This document shows positions 8,906 to 17,697 of a stretch of 64,000 bases of DNA, piece after piece (within the stretch, counting starts at the first letter, position 1; each line of letters starts with the position of its first letter). Made by a program: the position numbers and the translations under genes. Source of the stretch: Bacteroidota bacterium (GTDB lineage: Bacteria > Bacteroidota > Bacteroidia > UKL13-3); NCBI GenBank assembly GCA_040388375.1, contig JAZKBU010000004.1:310001-374000 (forward strand), written 5' to 3'. The notes under the pieces are model-generated. The model saw only the letters and a program-made list of their open reading frames with translations. It was not told the DNA's origin and made no database searches.

Positions 8906-8929
8906 GTGGTTGGTGAGGACACCAACCAC
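8906..8929. repeat. GGTTGGTG palindrome, copy 2 (inverted)
   Basis: GTGGTTGGTG-AGGA-CACCAACCAC is the inverted copy of the element at 8791-8814, followed by GGACA, the complement of the TGTCC flanking copy 1. The two outermost stem pairs are changed in a compensatory way (AA/TT against GT/AC), so the hairpin rather than the sequence is kept. Centre-to-centre distance is 115 bp. Confidence 0.75.
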
Positions 8930-8949
8930 GGACAGCAAAGTTTAAATGT

Positions 8950-8991
8950 AACAGGTTTGTTGCTCAGTCTGTTTTGGGAGTCAAGCCTGTT
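8950..8991. repeat. Imperfect long hairpin
   Basis: AACAGGTTTG and CAAGCCTGTT pair over 10 positions with one G-T pair around a loop of about 22 nt. It is the last palindrome of the cluster and lies 76 bp before the DUF2158 start. It could be a repeat or a leader structure. Confidence 0.35.
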
Positions 8992-9066
8992 TTATAATCA
9001 ATTATTTTTTTAGTAACCTTTATATAATAAGATAAGCCTAACTTTACTTTACTAATAAATATAATT

Positions 9067-9306
9067 ATGGAAAAAGAATTTGAAATAGGCGATACCGTTA
9101 GGTTATTATCAGGCGGTCCGTTAATGACCATAAACGAATCAAATAAAGGCAAAGCTTTTGTTGATTGTATTTGGTTTAATGTAGAAGGCAATAAATGCGA
9201 ATCAACATTTAAAATGGCCATTATTATGCATGATGATGATTTTGATTTGAACGAATTTGAAATGGAAGAAGACGAGTGGGATGATGCTAACGAAGAAGAG
9301 AAATAA
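9067..9306 (+). CDS. DUF2158 (YodC-like) small protein
   Basis: The 79-residue protein shows the DUF2158/YodC signature: FEIGDTVRLLSGGPLMTI, then FVDCIWFN and a strand carrying CESTFKMAII. The C-terminal tail is strongly acidic (DDDFDLNEFEMEEDEWDDANEEE), which is unusual next to the compact core and may bind a basic partner. The family is a small SH3-like beta barrel of unknown function. The gene is monocistronic, preceded by the palindrome cluster and followed by a hairpin terminator. Confidence 0.85.
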   Translation: MEKEFEIGDTVRLLSGGPLMTINESNKGKAFVDCIWFNVEGNKCESTFKMAIIMHDDDFDLNEFEMEEDEWDDANEEEK

Positions 9307-9319
9307 TTAATACCAAATT

Positions 9320-9349
9320 AAAAGCGAGTATTCTTTACTCGCTTTTTTT
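9320..9349 (+). terminator. Hairpin terminator after the DUF2158 gene
   Basis: AAAAGCGAGTA and TACTCGCTTTT form an 11-bp perfect stem with loop TTCTT, followed by more Ts, 13 bp after the stop codon. Confidence 0.8.
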
Positions 9350-9442
9350 ATACCACTACCTGGTGCTGCTAAAAACACTGGCAATTTCAAATATTGTATT
9401 AAATTGCTCCATATATATTTATACAATTATTACCAGTTAGCA

Positions 9443-12391
9443 ATGCCGTTTTTTCTATCAATATATCGGGCCAAAAAGGTATTAAATACCATCAGGCTAC
9501 TTTATATTTTTATTTGTTTTATAAGTATATCACAAGTACAGGCACAGCATTTCAATTTCCGCAATTTTGGTATTAACAATGGTTTACCCAGCAGTTTTGT
9601 ATACGATGTTTTTGAAGATAGCAAAGGCTACCTATGGTTTTTAACCGAAAAAAATGTAACCCGTTTTGACGGCAAACAATTCTCCTATTTTAACTATAAG
9701 GATGGGTACGATGAAACAGGATTGTTTAGAGTAGTAGAGGACAAAGCAGGAACACTGTGGTTTTTAACAACAACCTTTAAAATATTTGCGTTTAAAAATG
9801 GAACCTTTACCAAAGTAAAATCAAACGATAAGTTTGGCTGGGTTGATATAGGTTTTGATAAAAAAGTAAAAATAATAAGCCGCGATGGAAGGAAACTATA
9901 CCAGGTAAATGACGACTTTACGCTATCGCCCATACCCATTAACAATAAAAAAGCAGCGTACAATTTTGTAGAAATAAAACACAACGAGTACCTGATAGGC
10001 ACTACTGTAGGTGTTTTATTGTTGACCAACAACGGCACAAAAGAAATTTTACCCGCCAACACACATAGTAAAAGAGTAGTTCCGCGTATATTTAAAACCA
10101 AGGATGCTATTTTCTTAACCAACGAAACAGGCATTTTTAAATACAACCCAAACAATTACAGTGTTCAACTACAGTTACCTTTGTATAATAACGATGAAGT
10201 ATTTAATATATACGAAGAAGAAGACAACAACAATATTTGGGTATGTAGTTTGAACGGATTGTTTAAATACAAAAAAACATTAAGCAGTAGCGTTAAGCCA
10301 GAAGGCTTCTTTGAAAATACACCGGTACATTCTATATGTAAATCGAAAGATAACTTATTTTGGATTTCGACCTATGCAAACGGAACCTTTGTTTGCGATT
10401 TTAACTCTAAACATTTAACCCAAAAAGAAATAGGTGAAAATGAAAAAATACTATACGTTAAAAACCTAAACGAAAAAATATACTTCTTCAACCAGAACAT
10501 ATATACCTGTGCTTTATCCAATAACAAGCTCGAAAAACTGAATATAAGCCACGATAAGAATGTAGCCAGCCAGGAACGATTTTTTGAATACGCTACCTCT
10601 TTTAAAGACTCCTTTATTTTTGTAAAAGGTTCAGCTAATTTTTTCATCAATAAAAATGGCATTACAAAGTATGAAGTAGGTAATACCAATAAAATAGGCG
10701 ACAGCCTTATTTATTTCGATATGAAATGGAATCAAGGAATAACCATGCTATCAGAAAAAGGAATTTCCCAACATACGCCCAATAATGTAGTAGTTCCCTT
10801 TTACAAGTACAATATGATAGAGTCGTTTTTGGTTAAAAACGATATTTATATAGACAATATTAAACCCGTATATTTAGATAAAGATACCGTTTACCTCGCC
10901 TCCAATAAAGGCCTAATTAAATTGTATTTAATCAACAACAAAATAGCCTATAACATAAAAGCCATCAATGGAAAAATAGCACATGTTACCAAGTACAATA
11001 ATCAGCTAATCGTATCAACCTATACCAATGGCATTTATTTAATCAATCAAAACAACATTGTAAATATTACTTCTATTGAAGGTTTACCATCAGACTATAC
11101 CACCGAAAGCGTAGTAAACGATAACAGGATATGGGTATGTACCAATAAAGGTTTATCGCGCATTGACCTAAATAACTTAAATAACATAACCAATTTTACC
11201 TCGTTAGATTATTTAATAGACAATGAAGTAAACGATATAGCCTTTTTTAAAGATACCGTATACGTAGCCACCTCCAAAGGCTTAAGTTTTTTTCCGCAAC
11301 GTATTATTTTCAAAGACAAATTCCCTTCCGTTTTTTTAGAGAAATTTGAAATTAATAACCAGGATACCATTATACGCGATACCTATTATTTGCCTTATAC
11401 CAATAACAATTTTACTTTCCATTTCAGCTCGCCTAGCTATCGCTCAGGTAACAACAACATATTCCAGTTTGTTATAAAAAAAGGCAACCATTACGATACC
11501 AATTATTATCAATCAGGTACCATTCAGTTAAGTTCACTTATTCCGGGAGCTTACCAGTTTTTTATATGCGTAAAAAATATAGATGGTTTGTGGAGCATTA
11601 ATCCTAAAATAATAAACATTACTGTACTACCACCTTTGTGGGATACGTTTATGTTTAAAATAGTAGCCGTAGCAGTTATATTAATTGTGGTAATTATTAT
11701 GGTGGTAGGCACTGTTAAAGGCCAAAAACAAAAACAGGAATACAACCGTAAAATTGTAGAAAGCGAATTAAAGTCATTGCGATTGTATATGAATCCGCAT
11801 TTTATTTTCAATAGTCTATCATCCCTTCAATCGTTTGTGTTGACCAACGAAATAGATAAAGCCAATAACTATATAACTAAGTTTTCAAAACTAATACGTT
11901 CCGTTATGAGCTACTCCGTAAAAGGAGAAATAAATTTAAAGGACGAAATAAAATTACTACAATCATACCTTGAGTTGGAGAAAGAAAGATTTGGCAACAG
12001 TTTTAACTTTCAAATAAGCTATAGCGATGAGCTGTTTGCAGAACATATTGTTATTCCTTCGCTCATGATACAGCCCTTTGTGGAAAATGCCATTAAGCAC
12101 GGAATTACAGGCCTATTGGCCAGAGTAGGAGTTATAAAAGTTAAGTTCGAAAAAAGAGATAATGATTTGTATTGCATAGTAGAAGATAACGGAAGAGGTA
12201 TAGACAAAGACAAACAAAAAGATGGATTGTACGTATCATCAGGTATTAACTTTACAGAAGAAAGAATAAGACTGTTGTTGAACGAACCAAACAAAGAAGT
12301 TATTAAGATAATAGATCTGCAGGAAAAAAATCAGCAGGTAGGAACCCGCGTTGAAATATTGGTGCCCGTTTTGAATAAAGGAAGCATATGA
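9443..12391 (+). CDS. Propeller-sensor histidine kinase of the LytS/YehU type
   Basis: The protein is about 982 residues. After an exported N-terminus (signal-like segment ending SQVQAQ) come two-component propeller repeats, with WFLTEKNVTRFDG and many IWVCSLNGLFKY-type blades. A Y_Y_Y domain, one transmembrane helix (about residues 735-758) and a His_kinase domain follow, with the LYMNPHFIFNSL phosphoacceptor (H786) and a HATPase (EDNGRG). It should sense a periplasmic ligand and phosphorylate the regulator encoded next, which it overlaps by ATGA. This design occurs in polysaccharide-responsive systems, but no SusCD pair is nearby, so the ligand is unknown. I prefer the ATG at 9443; another lies 13 codons upstream. 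Confidence 0.9.
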   Translation: MPFFLSIYRAKKVLNTIRLLYIFICFISISQVQAQHFNFRNFGINNGLPSSFVYDVFEDSKGYLWFLTEKNVTRFDGKQFSYFNYKDGYDETGLFRVVEDKAGTLWFLTTTFKIFAFKNGTFTKVKSNDKFGWVDIGFDKKVKIISRDGRKLYQVNDDFTLSPIPINNKKAAYNFVEIKHNEYLIGTTVGVLLLTNNGTKEILPANTHSKRVVPRIFKTKDAIFLTNETGIFKYNPNNYSVQLQLPLYNNDEVFNIYEEEDNNNIWVCSLNGLFKYKKTLSSSVKPEGFFENTPVHSICKSKDNLFWISTYANGTFVCDFNSKHLTQKEIGENEKILYVKNLNEKIYFFNQNIYTCALSNNKLEKLNISHDKNVASQERFFEYATSFKDSFIFVKGSANFFINKNGITKYEVGNTNKIGDSLIYFDMKWNQGITMLSEKGISQHTPNNVVVPFYKYNMIESFLVKNDIYIDNIKPVYLDKDTVYLASNKGLIKLYLINNKIAYNIKAINGKIAHVTKYNNQLIVSTYTNGIYLINQNNIVNITSIEGLPSDYTTESVVNDNRIWVCTNKGLSRIDLNNLNNITNFTSLDYLIDNEVNDIAFFKDTVYVATSKGLSFFPQRIIFKDKFPSVFLEKFEINNQDTIIRDTYYLPYTNNNFTFHFSSPSYRSGNNNIFQFVIKKGNHYDTNYYQSGTIQLSSLIPGAYQFFICVKNIDGLWSINPKIINITVLPPLWDTFMFKIVAVAVILIVVIIMVVGTVKGQKQKQEYNRKIVESELKSLRLYMNPHFIFNSLSSLQSFVLTNEIDKANNYITKFSKLIRSVMSYSVKGEINLKDEIKLLQSYLELEKERFGNSFNFQISYSDELFAEHIVIPSLMIQPFVENAIKHGITGLLARVGVIKVKFEKRDNDLYCIVEDNGRGIDKDKQKDGLYVSSGINFTEERIRLLLNEPNKEVIKIIDLQEKNQQVGTRVEILVPVLNKGSI

Positions 12392-13128
12392 AAAAGTGTA
12401 TCATTATTGACGATGAAAAAAACTGTAGAATTGCTTTAAACGAAGTTTTAAAAGTAAGTGGGTTTGATATAGAAGTAATACACGAAACAGGCGATGCGCT
12501 TCAGGCTTACGAGCTAATAATGACCAAGCAGCTTGCTCCCGATATAGTTTTTTTAGATATTCAGATGCCCGGCTGCGATGGATTTAGCTTTATAAAAAAA
12601 TTTGATAACATGACGTTTCGGGTAGTTTTTACTACCGCTTACGATCAATATGCCATTAGAGCCATTAAGTTTTCAGCAGTAGATTATTTGTTAAAGCCGA
12701 TTGATTTAGAAGACATCAAACAAGTGCTAACTAAAATTTTTCAGGACGAAAGTAAATGCAATGTAATAGGCAATTTTAAAAACAAACTGGTAAACAATAC
12801 CATATTCGATACCCTTGTAATGAATGCAACGGATGAAAGAATACAAGTAGCCGTTGCAGATATACTTTACATAGCAAGGACAGATAATACATGCAAGTTG
12901 TTTTTAAATACAGACGAAGAAGTAGCTTTAACTGATAGTTTAGATTACTACGAAGACATACTCCTTTACCCGTTTTACAGGGTACACGATGATTATTTGG
13001 TTAACCTGAGCAAACTAAAAAAACAATCTAAATACAAAGCAGGTGTTATAGAAATAGAAAATGGAACAAGCATAACTATTGCCGACAGGCGAAAAGAAGA
13101 GCTGTTGGAATTGTTAAATAAAAGCTAA
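12388..13128 (+). CDS. LytTR-family response regulator
   Basis: The 246-residue protein has a receiver domain (CIIIDDEKNCR, phosphoacceptor D57 in VFLDIQMPG, YLLKPI switch region) and a C-terminal LytTR DNA-binding domain (about residues 145-240: ILYIARTDNTCKLFL, then FYRVHDDYLVNLSKLKK). LytTR proteins bind short direct repeats upstream of targets. The start overlaps the kinase stop, so the pair is translationally coupled and is a cognate two-component system. No target is evident: the next gene is an ordinary acetyltransferase, and I saw no clear paired direct repeats around the operon. Confidence 0.93.
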   Translation: MKKCIIIDDEKNCRIALNEVLKVSGFDIEVIHETGDALQAYELIMTKQLAPDIVFLDIQMPGCDGFSFIKKFDNMTFRVVFTTAYDQYAIRAIKFSAVDYLLKPIDLEDIKQVLTKIFQDESKCNVIGNFKNKLVNNTIFDTLVMNATDERIQVAVADILYIARTDNTCKLFLNTDEEVALTDSLDYYEDILLYPFYRVHDDYLVNLSKLKKQSKYKAGVIEIENGTSITIADRRKEELLELLNKS

Positions 13129-13178
13129 ACAGTTTAAACTTTAGGTTTTAATAATAGCTAATTTGTACATTTGAATAC

Positions 13179-13682
13179 ATGCATATTAAATTAGAAACAG
13201 AACGATTATACCTGCGCGAGTTTACGCTTGATGATGCAGCCATGGTTTTTGAAATGCATCAGGATCCGGCCATTACACGTTATACTGGCGACCCATTACC
13301 TTGGGATAGTATAGCACATACCGAAAAAATTTTAACCGAAGCCATATTGCCACAATACCAGCATAATATTGGCAGGTGGGCAGTTCATTTAAAAGCCACC
13401 GATGAATTTATAGGTTGGTGTGGTTTAAAAAACACAGGCGAAGAAATAGATTTAGGTTACCGGTACATACAAAAATATTGGGGCAACAGGTATGCAGTAG
13501 AAGCTGCAAAAGCAGTATTAGACTATGGTATTAAATTACAACTACCCAATATAATTGGTCGGGCATCCGTTGCTAATGTTGCCTCCGTAAAAATATTAGC
13601 TCAAATAGGTTTAACCTTCGATACCTTTTATATGGACGAAGACACCATGGAAGAATCAGTGCGATACATTTACAAAGTCTGA
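13179..13682 (+). CDS. GNAT family N-acetyltransferase
   Basis: The 167-residue protein begins LETERLYLREFTLDDA, typical of RimJ/RimL-like acetyltransferases. It has WAVHLKATDEFIGWCGLK, an acetyl-CoA loop in YIQKYWGNRYAVEAAKAVLDYG and the C-terminal ASVKILAQIGLTFD motif. The acyl acceptor is unknown. A TACATTTG -7-like element at 13166-13173 lies only 5 bp before the ATG. If it is used, the mRNA would be leaderless or nearly so; otherwise the gene is read through from the kinase-regulator operon 50 bp upstream. No -33 partner is evident. Confidence 0.85.
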   Translation: MHIKLETERLYLREFTLDDAAMVFEMHQDPAITRYTGDPLPWDSIAHTEKILTEAILPQYQHNIGRWAVHLKATDEFIGWCGLKNTGEEIDLGYRYIQKYWGNRYAVEAAKAVLDYGIKLQLPNIIGRASVANVASVKILAQIGLTFDTFYMDEDTMEESVRYIYKV

Positions 13683-13818
13683 TAGAACAATAAAAGAGGA
13701 CAGGATACAGCATCTTTTTTACTCAGCTATTTGGCTGTAAAAATTCTATATTATTTGCGTACAAATATTTTTTTCTTACATAAATCTATGCTAAATCTGT
13801 GGCATAAATTTACACTAC

Positions 13819-15522
13819 ATGATTACTATAATTAACCGCAGATTTTTACCGAATAAAATAAAAGTTACATCGTGGGAAGTATTAGCTCCATACTTTACAC
13901 AATTGCTCGAACGAGCCATTAACTCCAAAGACGATTTAGAAAATTGGTTAAAAGATAGAAGCGAATTAGAAGCTTTTGTAAGCGAAGATTTAGCCTGGCG
14001 TTATGTAAAAATGACGTGCGATACCACCAACAAAGATTTAGAGCAAGCCTATTTGTTTTTTGTAACAGAAATAGAGCCTCAAATTTCTCCCTTAAACGAT
14101 CAGTTAAACAGAAAATTAGTAGCCAGTAAATACATTGACGAACTGGATCACGATAAATACTTTATATACCTACGCGGAGTAAAGAAAGAAATAGAAATAT
14201 TCAGAGAAGAAAACGTGCCTTTAATGGCCGAAATAGCTACCGAAAGCCAAAAATATGGCAGCATAGTAGGTAGCATGAGTGTAGAGATAGATGGCAAAGA
14301 ATTAACTTTACAACAAGCAGCTAATTTTTTAAAGAATCCTGATAGAAGCATACGCGAAAATGCCTTTTTAAAAATAAACGAAGTACGTGCAAAACATACC
14401 ACTGAGTTAGATGAGCTTTTTGATAAACTCATAGCATTGCGCCATCAGGTAGCGGTAAATGCAGACTTTGCTAATTTCAGAGATTACATGTTTGCCACAT
14501 TGGGCAGGTTTGATTATACCCCAGAGGATTGTTTTGCTTTTCACGATGCTATACAAAAAGAAGTATTACCATTGGTAAAAGCATTTAACGAAACACGCAA
14601 AGCAGATTTAGGTTTTGATTTAAAACCTTGGGATATGGAAGTAGATACCAAAAACCGAGAAGCATTGGAACCATTTACAAGCGGTGCTGATTTGTTAGAT
14701 AAAACAGTAAAATGCTTTAGAAAGGTAGATGACTACTTTGCTTATTGTATAGAAACCATGGACAACATGCAACGTTTGGATTTAGAAAGCAGGAAAGGCA
14801 AAGCACCCGGAGGCTACAACTACCCAATGGCCGAAACCAGCGTACCATTTATATTTATGAATGCAGCCTCGTCAACCCGCGATGTAGAAACCATGGTACA
14901 TGAAGGTGGACATGCCGTACATTCGTTTTTAAGCAAAGATTTAGAACTGGCAGCCTTTAAAAACTGCCCGAGCGAAGTAGCCGAATTAGCCAGCATGAGC
15001 ATGGAATTAATCAGCTACGATGGACAAGATGAATTTTACAAAACACCGGCCGATTTTAACAGGGCAAAAGAAGAACACCTGGAAGGCATTATTAAAATAT
15101 TACCTTGGATTGCTACTATCGATAAATTTCAACATTGGATATATACCCATCCAACCCACACCGCACAAGAACGCAAAGCCTATTGGGTTGAATTAAGCAA
15201 AGAGTTTGGAACAGGTATGGTTGACTGGACAGGATTTGAAGCCATACAAGCTTATACATGGCAAAAACAATTACATCTGTTCGAAGTACCATTTTACTAT
15301 ATTGAATACGGTATGGCACAACTAGGAGCCTTAGCCGTTTGGAAAAATTATATTGCCGATAAACCAACCGCATTGGCACAATACAAAGCCGCCTTGAGTT
15401 TGGGCTATACCACTACCATTGGTAATATTTATAAAACAGCAGGTATCGAATTTAATTTTACCGATACCTACATCAAACAATTGATGGAGTTTGTAAAAGA
15501 AGAATTGAAAAAATGCATGTAG
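13819..15522 (+). CDS. M3 family oligoendopeptidase (PepF-like)
   Basis: The 567-residue zinc metallopeptidase is mostly alpha-helical and has the HExxH site at H361-E-G-G-H365, with the third ligand in the downstream SEVAELASMSMEL helix (Glu389). An N-terminal oligopeptidase F domain covers about residues 100-180. Such enzymes cut short peptides in the cytoplasm, and no signal peptide is present. The length agrees with the M3B group of Bacteroidota. It is transcribed alone, and an AGACGTTGC palindrome immediately follows its stop. Confidence 0.92.
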   Translation: MITIINRRFLPNKIKVTSWEVLAPYFTQLLERAINSKDDLENWLKDRSELEAFVSEDLAWRYVKMTCDTTNKDLEQAYLFFVTEIEPQISPLNDQLNRKLVASKYIDELDHDKYFIYLRGVKKEIEIFREENVPLMAEIATESQKYGSIVGSMSVEIDGKELTLQQAANFLKNPDRSIRENAFLKINEVRAKHTTELDELFDKLIALRHQVAVNADFANFRDYMFATLGRFDYTPEDCFAFHDAIQKEVLPLVKAFNETRKADLGFDLKPWDMEVDTKNREALEPFTSGADLLDKTVKCFRKVDDYFAYCIETMDNMQRLDLESRKGKAPGGYNYPMAETSVPFIFMNAASSTRDVETMVHEGGHAVHSFLSKDLELAAFKNCPSEVAELASMSMELISYDGQDEFYKTPADFNRAKEEHLEGIIKILPWIATIDKFQHWIYTHPTHTAQERKAYWVELSKEFGTGMVDWTGFEAIQAYTWQKQLHLFEVPFYYIEYGMAQLGALAVWKNYIADKPTALAQYKAALSLGYTTTIGNIYKTAGIEFNFTDTYIKQLMEFVKEELKKCM

Positions 15523-15528
15523 CTATTG

Positions 15529-15554
15529 TAGAGACGTTGCTTGCAACGTCTCTA
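15529..15554. repeat. AGAGACGTTGC palindrome (second family copy)
   Basis: TAGAGACGTTGC-TT-GCAACGTCTCTA is a perfect 12-bp inverted repeat 6 bp after the oligoendopeptidase stop. It shares its core with the icmF terminator at 7684-7714 but lacks a good T-tract. It lies between converging genes and could weakly terminate both; the shared core suggests a dispersed repeat family. Confidence 0.7.
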
Positions 15555-15588
15555 TTTACTTTAAACAATTTGAGTAAGTAGAATGAAT

Positions 15589-17619
15589 TTAATTGCTTGC
15601 CAATACTGGGTCAGTATTATTGCTCTCTTCGTGCATAAGTGGCAATGTTAATACAAATTCAGCCCCTTGGCCTTGTATGCTATTTACAGTTATATCACCA
15701 TTTATTAGGTCGGCCAGTTGTTTTACTATAAATAAACCCAATCCTGTTGACGATTCACTGGCAGTTGGCCGTGCGCTTAACTTTTGAAAACGCAGAAATA
15801 GTTTTTCCTTGTCATCGTCAGATAAACCGGGTCCTTGGTCCTTTATTTTAAAGAGAGCCTTGTCGTTTTCAATAGCAGTTGAAAAAGTTATTTTAGACTT
15901 ATCGGGCGAAAACTTAATAGCATTACTTAGTAGATTATCAATAATGCGTGAGAAGTACTCTTTCGATGAATATATATTGTAATCGCCATCACCTTCCTTC
16001 AGGCTTATTTCAATACTTTTTTCGTTGGCTATGGCTTTAAAACCATTTACCATATCGCGTACCGTTTCTTTAGCGTTAAAGTATTCCATTTTGTGGCTTT
16101 GCCCATACATTTTCGGGTTCGATATTCTGCTTAAGTCAATCGTATCCTGTATTAACCGTAAACCTTCCCTGCTAATTTTTTCTATATAGTTTAAATAAGT
16201 TTCCTTCTCATGTTCATCATCTTCGTGCGCCACCAAATTGCGTAAGCCTATAATTTTAGAAAAGGGAGAACGCAAGTCATGTGCTAAAATGCCTATTAAA
16301 CCCTGGTTCTCTTGTACTAGATGTTCCAATTGTTCATTTTTACTGGTTATCTCTTCGCTTTTAGTGTGCAGTAGTTGTTTTGCTTTTCGTGTTTTATTTA
16401 AACTAATAGCTAAAAAGGTACTAATGGCTAATACCACAAACAAAGCAACAGCTAAGTATGCATTGTTTATGGAGCGTTGTTGTAACAAGTTATTTTGTAC
16501 CGTAAGCAATTGGTTCTCGCTTTCTTTGGCTAAGGTTTGATACTTGGTTTCAGTTTCCAGTAAAATTTGAATATCATTACCATTTTCCAGAGAGTCATAT
16601 AAATTTTTGTGTAACCTTTTTAAAGCCAGACTGCTTTTAAAATCGCCTAGGTCATACTTTAGTTCAATCAGAAAAGAATATATTTCTAAACGAGAAGAGG
16701 GCAGGTTATGTTCAAACGACATATTTAGCGCCTTGTTTAAATATACTTCAGCCTCTTTACGCCTGTGATGCCTCATTAACAACCTTCCGATGGCGGAGTA
16801 TGAGTTTAAATTATTCGAGTTGCCCTCTCCGCCTCCTTGTGATTTAATGGATTGGTGGTACAATGCGTAGGCTTTGTCAAAATTACCCAATTCCAAATTA
16901 GCTGTTGCTAAGTTATGGTATATTCTGCTCAGGCCATAATTATCCTTATTAATCAAATTGTATTTGGCTGCCTTATTTAAAAAATAAATAGACGAATCCG
17001 GCATGTTTAAGTTTTGGTATGCAGAACCTAAGTTGTTGCATATAGCCGATATTTTATAGGCAATGTTTTCGCTTTCAAAATATGCCAGGGCCTTTTTATA
17101 ATATTCAACAGCGCGGTTTATTTTGTCGTTATGAGCATATACAACACCTATACTGTTATAGCATTCAGCTATTCCCCTTTTGTCTTTTAAACGTTGTCTT
17201 ATTTGTAAACTCTGAAAAAAGTAATCAATAGCCTTGTTTAGTTCAAAACGTTCATCGTGGTATATACCTAAATACCTTAGGTTTTGAGCCATAAGCGTAT
17301 CATCATGTAATCCCTTATTGGTTTCATAAGCTTCGTATAAATAAACACCCGCTTTTTCAATATTTCCATGCAAAAAGGTTAAATAGCCCAACATCATTGT
17401 GCCAGCCACTTCACCCGTTTTGTAGTTTAGTTTTTTGCTTGCATTAATTATATTATAGGTTTCAGTAAAGGCAAAAACAGAGTCTTCTTTTTTATGGTTA
17501 ATCTCAGCTATTCTTAATTTTATCTCCTTTACACTTTCAGGCTCAGCTGCTAAGGTAATAGTAACCTGAGTAAGCAGAAACAGAATAAGAGCTATGTACT
17601 TTTTGTGTTTTGGCATCAA
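15589..17619 (-). CDS. TPR-sensor histidine kinase (orphan)
   Basis: The 676-residue protein has a signal peptide (LILFLLTQVTITLAA) and a tetratricopeptide array at about residues 60-340 (YNSIGVVYAHNDKINRAVEYYKKAL and similar units). One transmembrane helix near 385-405 (AYLAVALFVVLAISTFLAISL) is followed by a coiled linker, a HisKA domain (LAHDLRSPFSKIIGLRNL, H447) and a HATPase (SNAIKFSP, GPGLSDDD and GLGLFIVKQL). The N-terminal TPRs are likely periplasmic and bind a protein or peptide. No response regulator is adjacent, so the partner is unknown. The gene faces the oligoendopeptidase gene and lies downstream of envC and DUF4292 on the same strand, 78 bp away. Confidence 0.9.
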   Translation of the reverse strand: MMPKHKKYIALILFLLTQVTITLAAEPESVKEIKLRIAEINHKKEDSVFAFTETYNIINASKKLNYKTGEVAGTMMLGYLTFLHGNIEKAGVYLYEAYETNKGLHDDTLMAQNLRYLGIYHDERFELNKAIDYFFQSLQIRQRLKDKRGIAECYNSIGVVYAHNDKINRAVEYYKKALAYFESENIAYKISAICNNLGSAYQNLNMPDSSIYFLNKAAKYNLINKDNYGLSRIYHNLATANLELGNFDKAYALYHQSIKSQGGGEGNSNNLNSYSAIGRLLMRHHRRKEAEVYLNKALNMSFEHNLPSSRLEIYSFLIELKYDLGDFKSSLALKRLHKNLYDSLENGNDIQILLETETKYQTLAKESENQLLTVQNNLLQQRSINNAYLAVALFVVLAISTFLAISLNKTRKAKQLLHTKSEEITSKNEQLEHLVQENQGLIGILAHDLRSPFSKIIGLRNLVAHEDDEHEKETYLNYIEKISREGLRLIQDTIDLSRISNPKMYGQSHKMEYFNAKETVRDMVNGFKAIANEKSIEISLKEGDGDYNIYSSKEYFSRIIDNLLSNAIKFSPDKSKITFSTAIENDKALFKIKDQGPGLSDDDKEKLFLRFQKLSARPTASESSTGLGLFIVKQLADLINGDITVNSIQGQGAEFVLTLPLMHEESNNTDPVLASN

Positions 17620-17697
17620 ATCATTTTTTTGATTTAGGATGAATTATAAAGGCAAAATAGTTAATTTTTTTTTAATAAGTAAACAAATATTAAGTTA

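Larger units (their letters stand above)
8384..9066. other. Gene-poor region with a cluster of palindromes
   Basis: No believable coding region lies in these 680 bp; the two short overlapping reading frames here have no family features and run through the palindromes. At least four inverted repeats are packed between 8676 and 8991 and are listed separately. The left part (8400-8620) is AT-rich, with imperfectly repeated CAGATA-type words, and probably contains the promoter of the HTH gene at 8063-8383. Confidence 0.6.
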
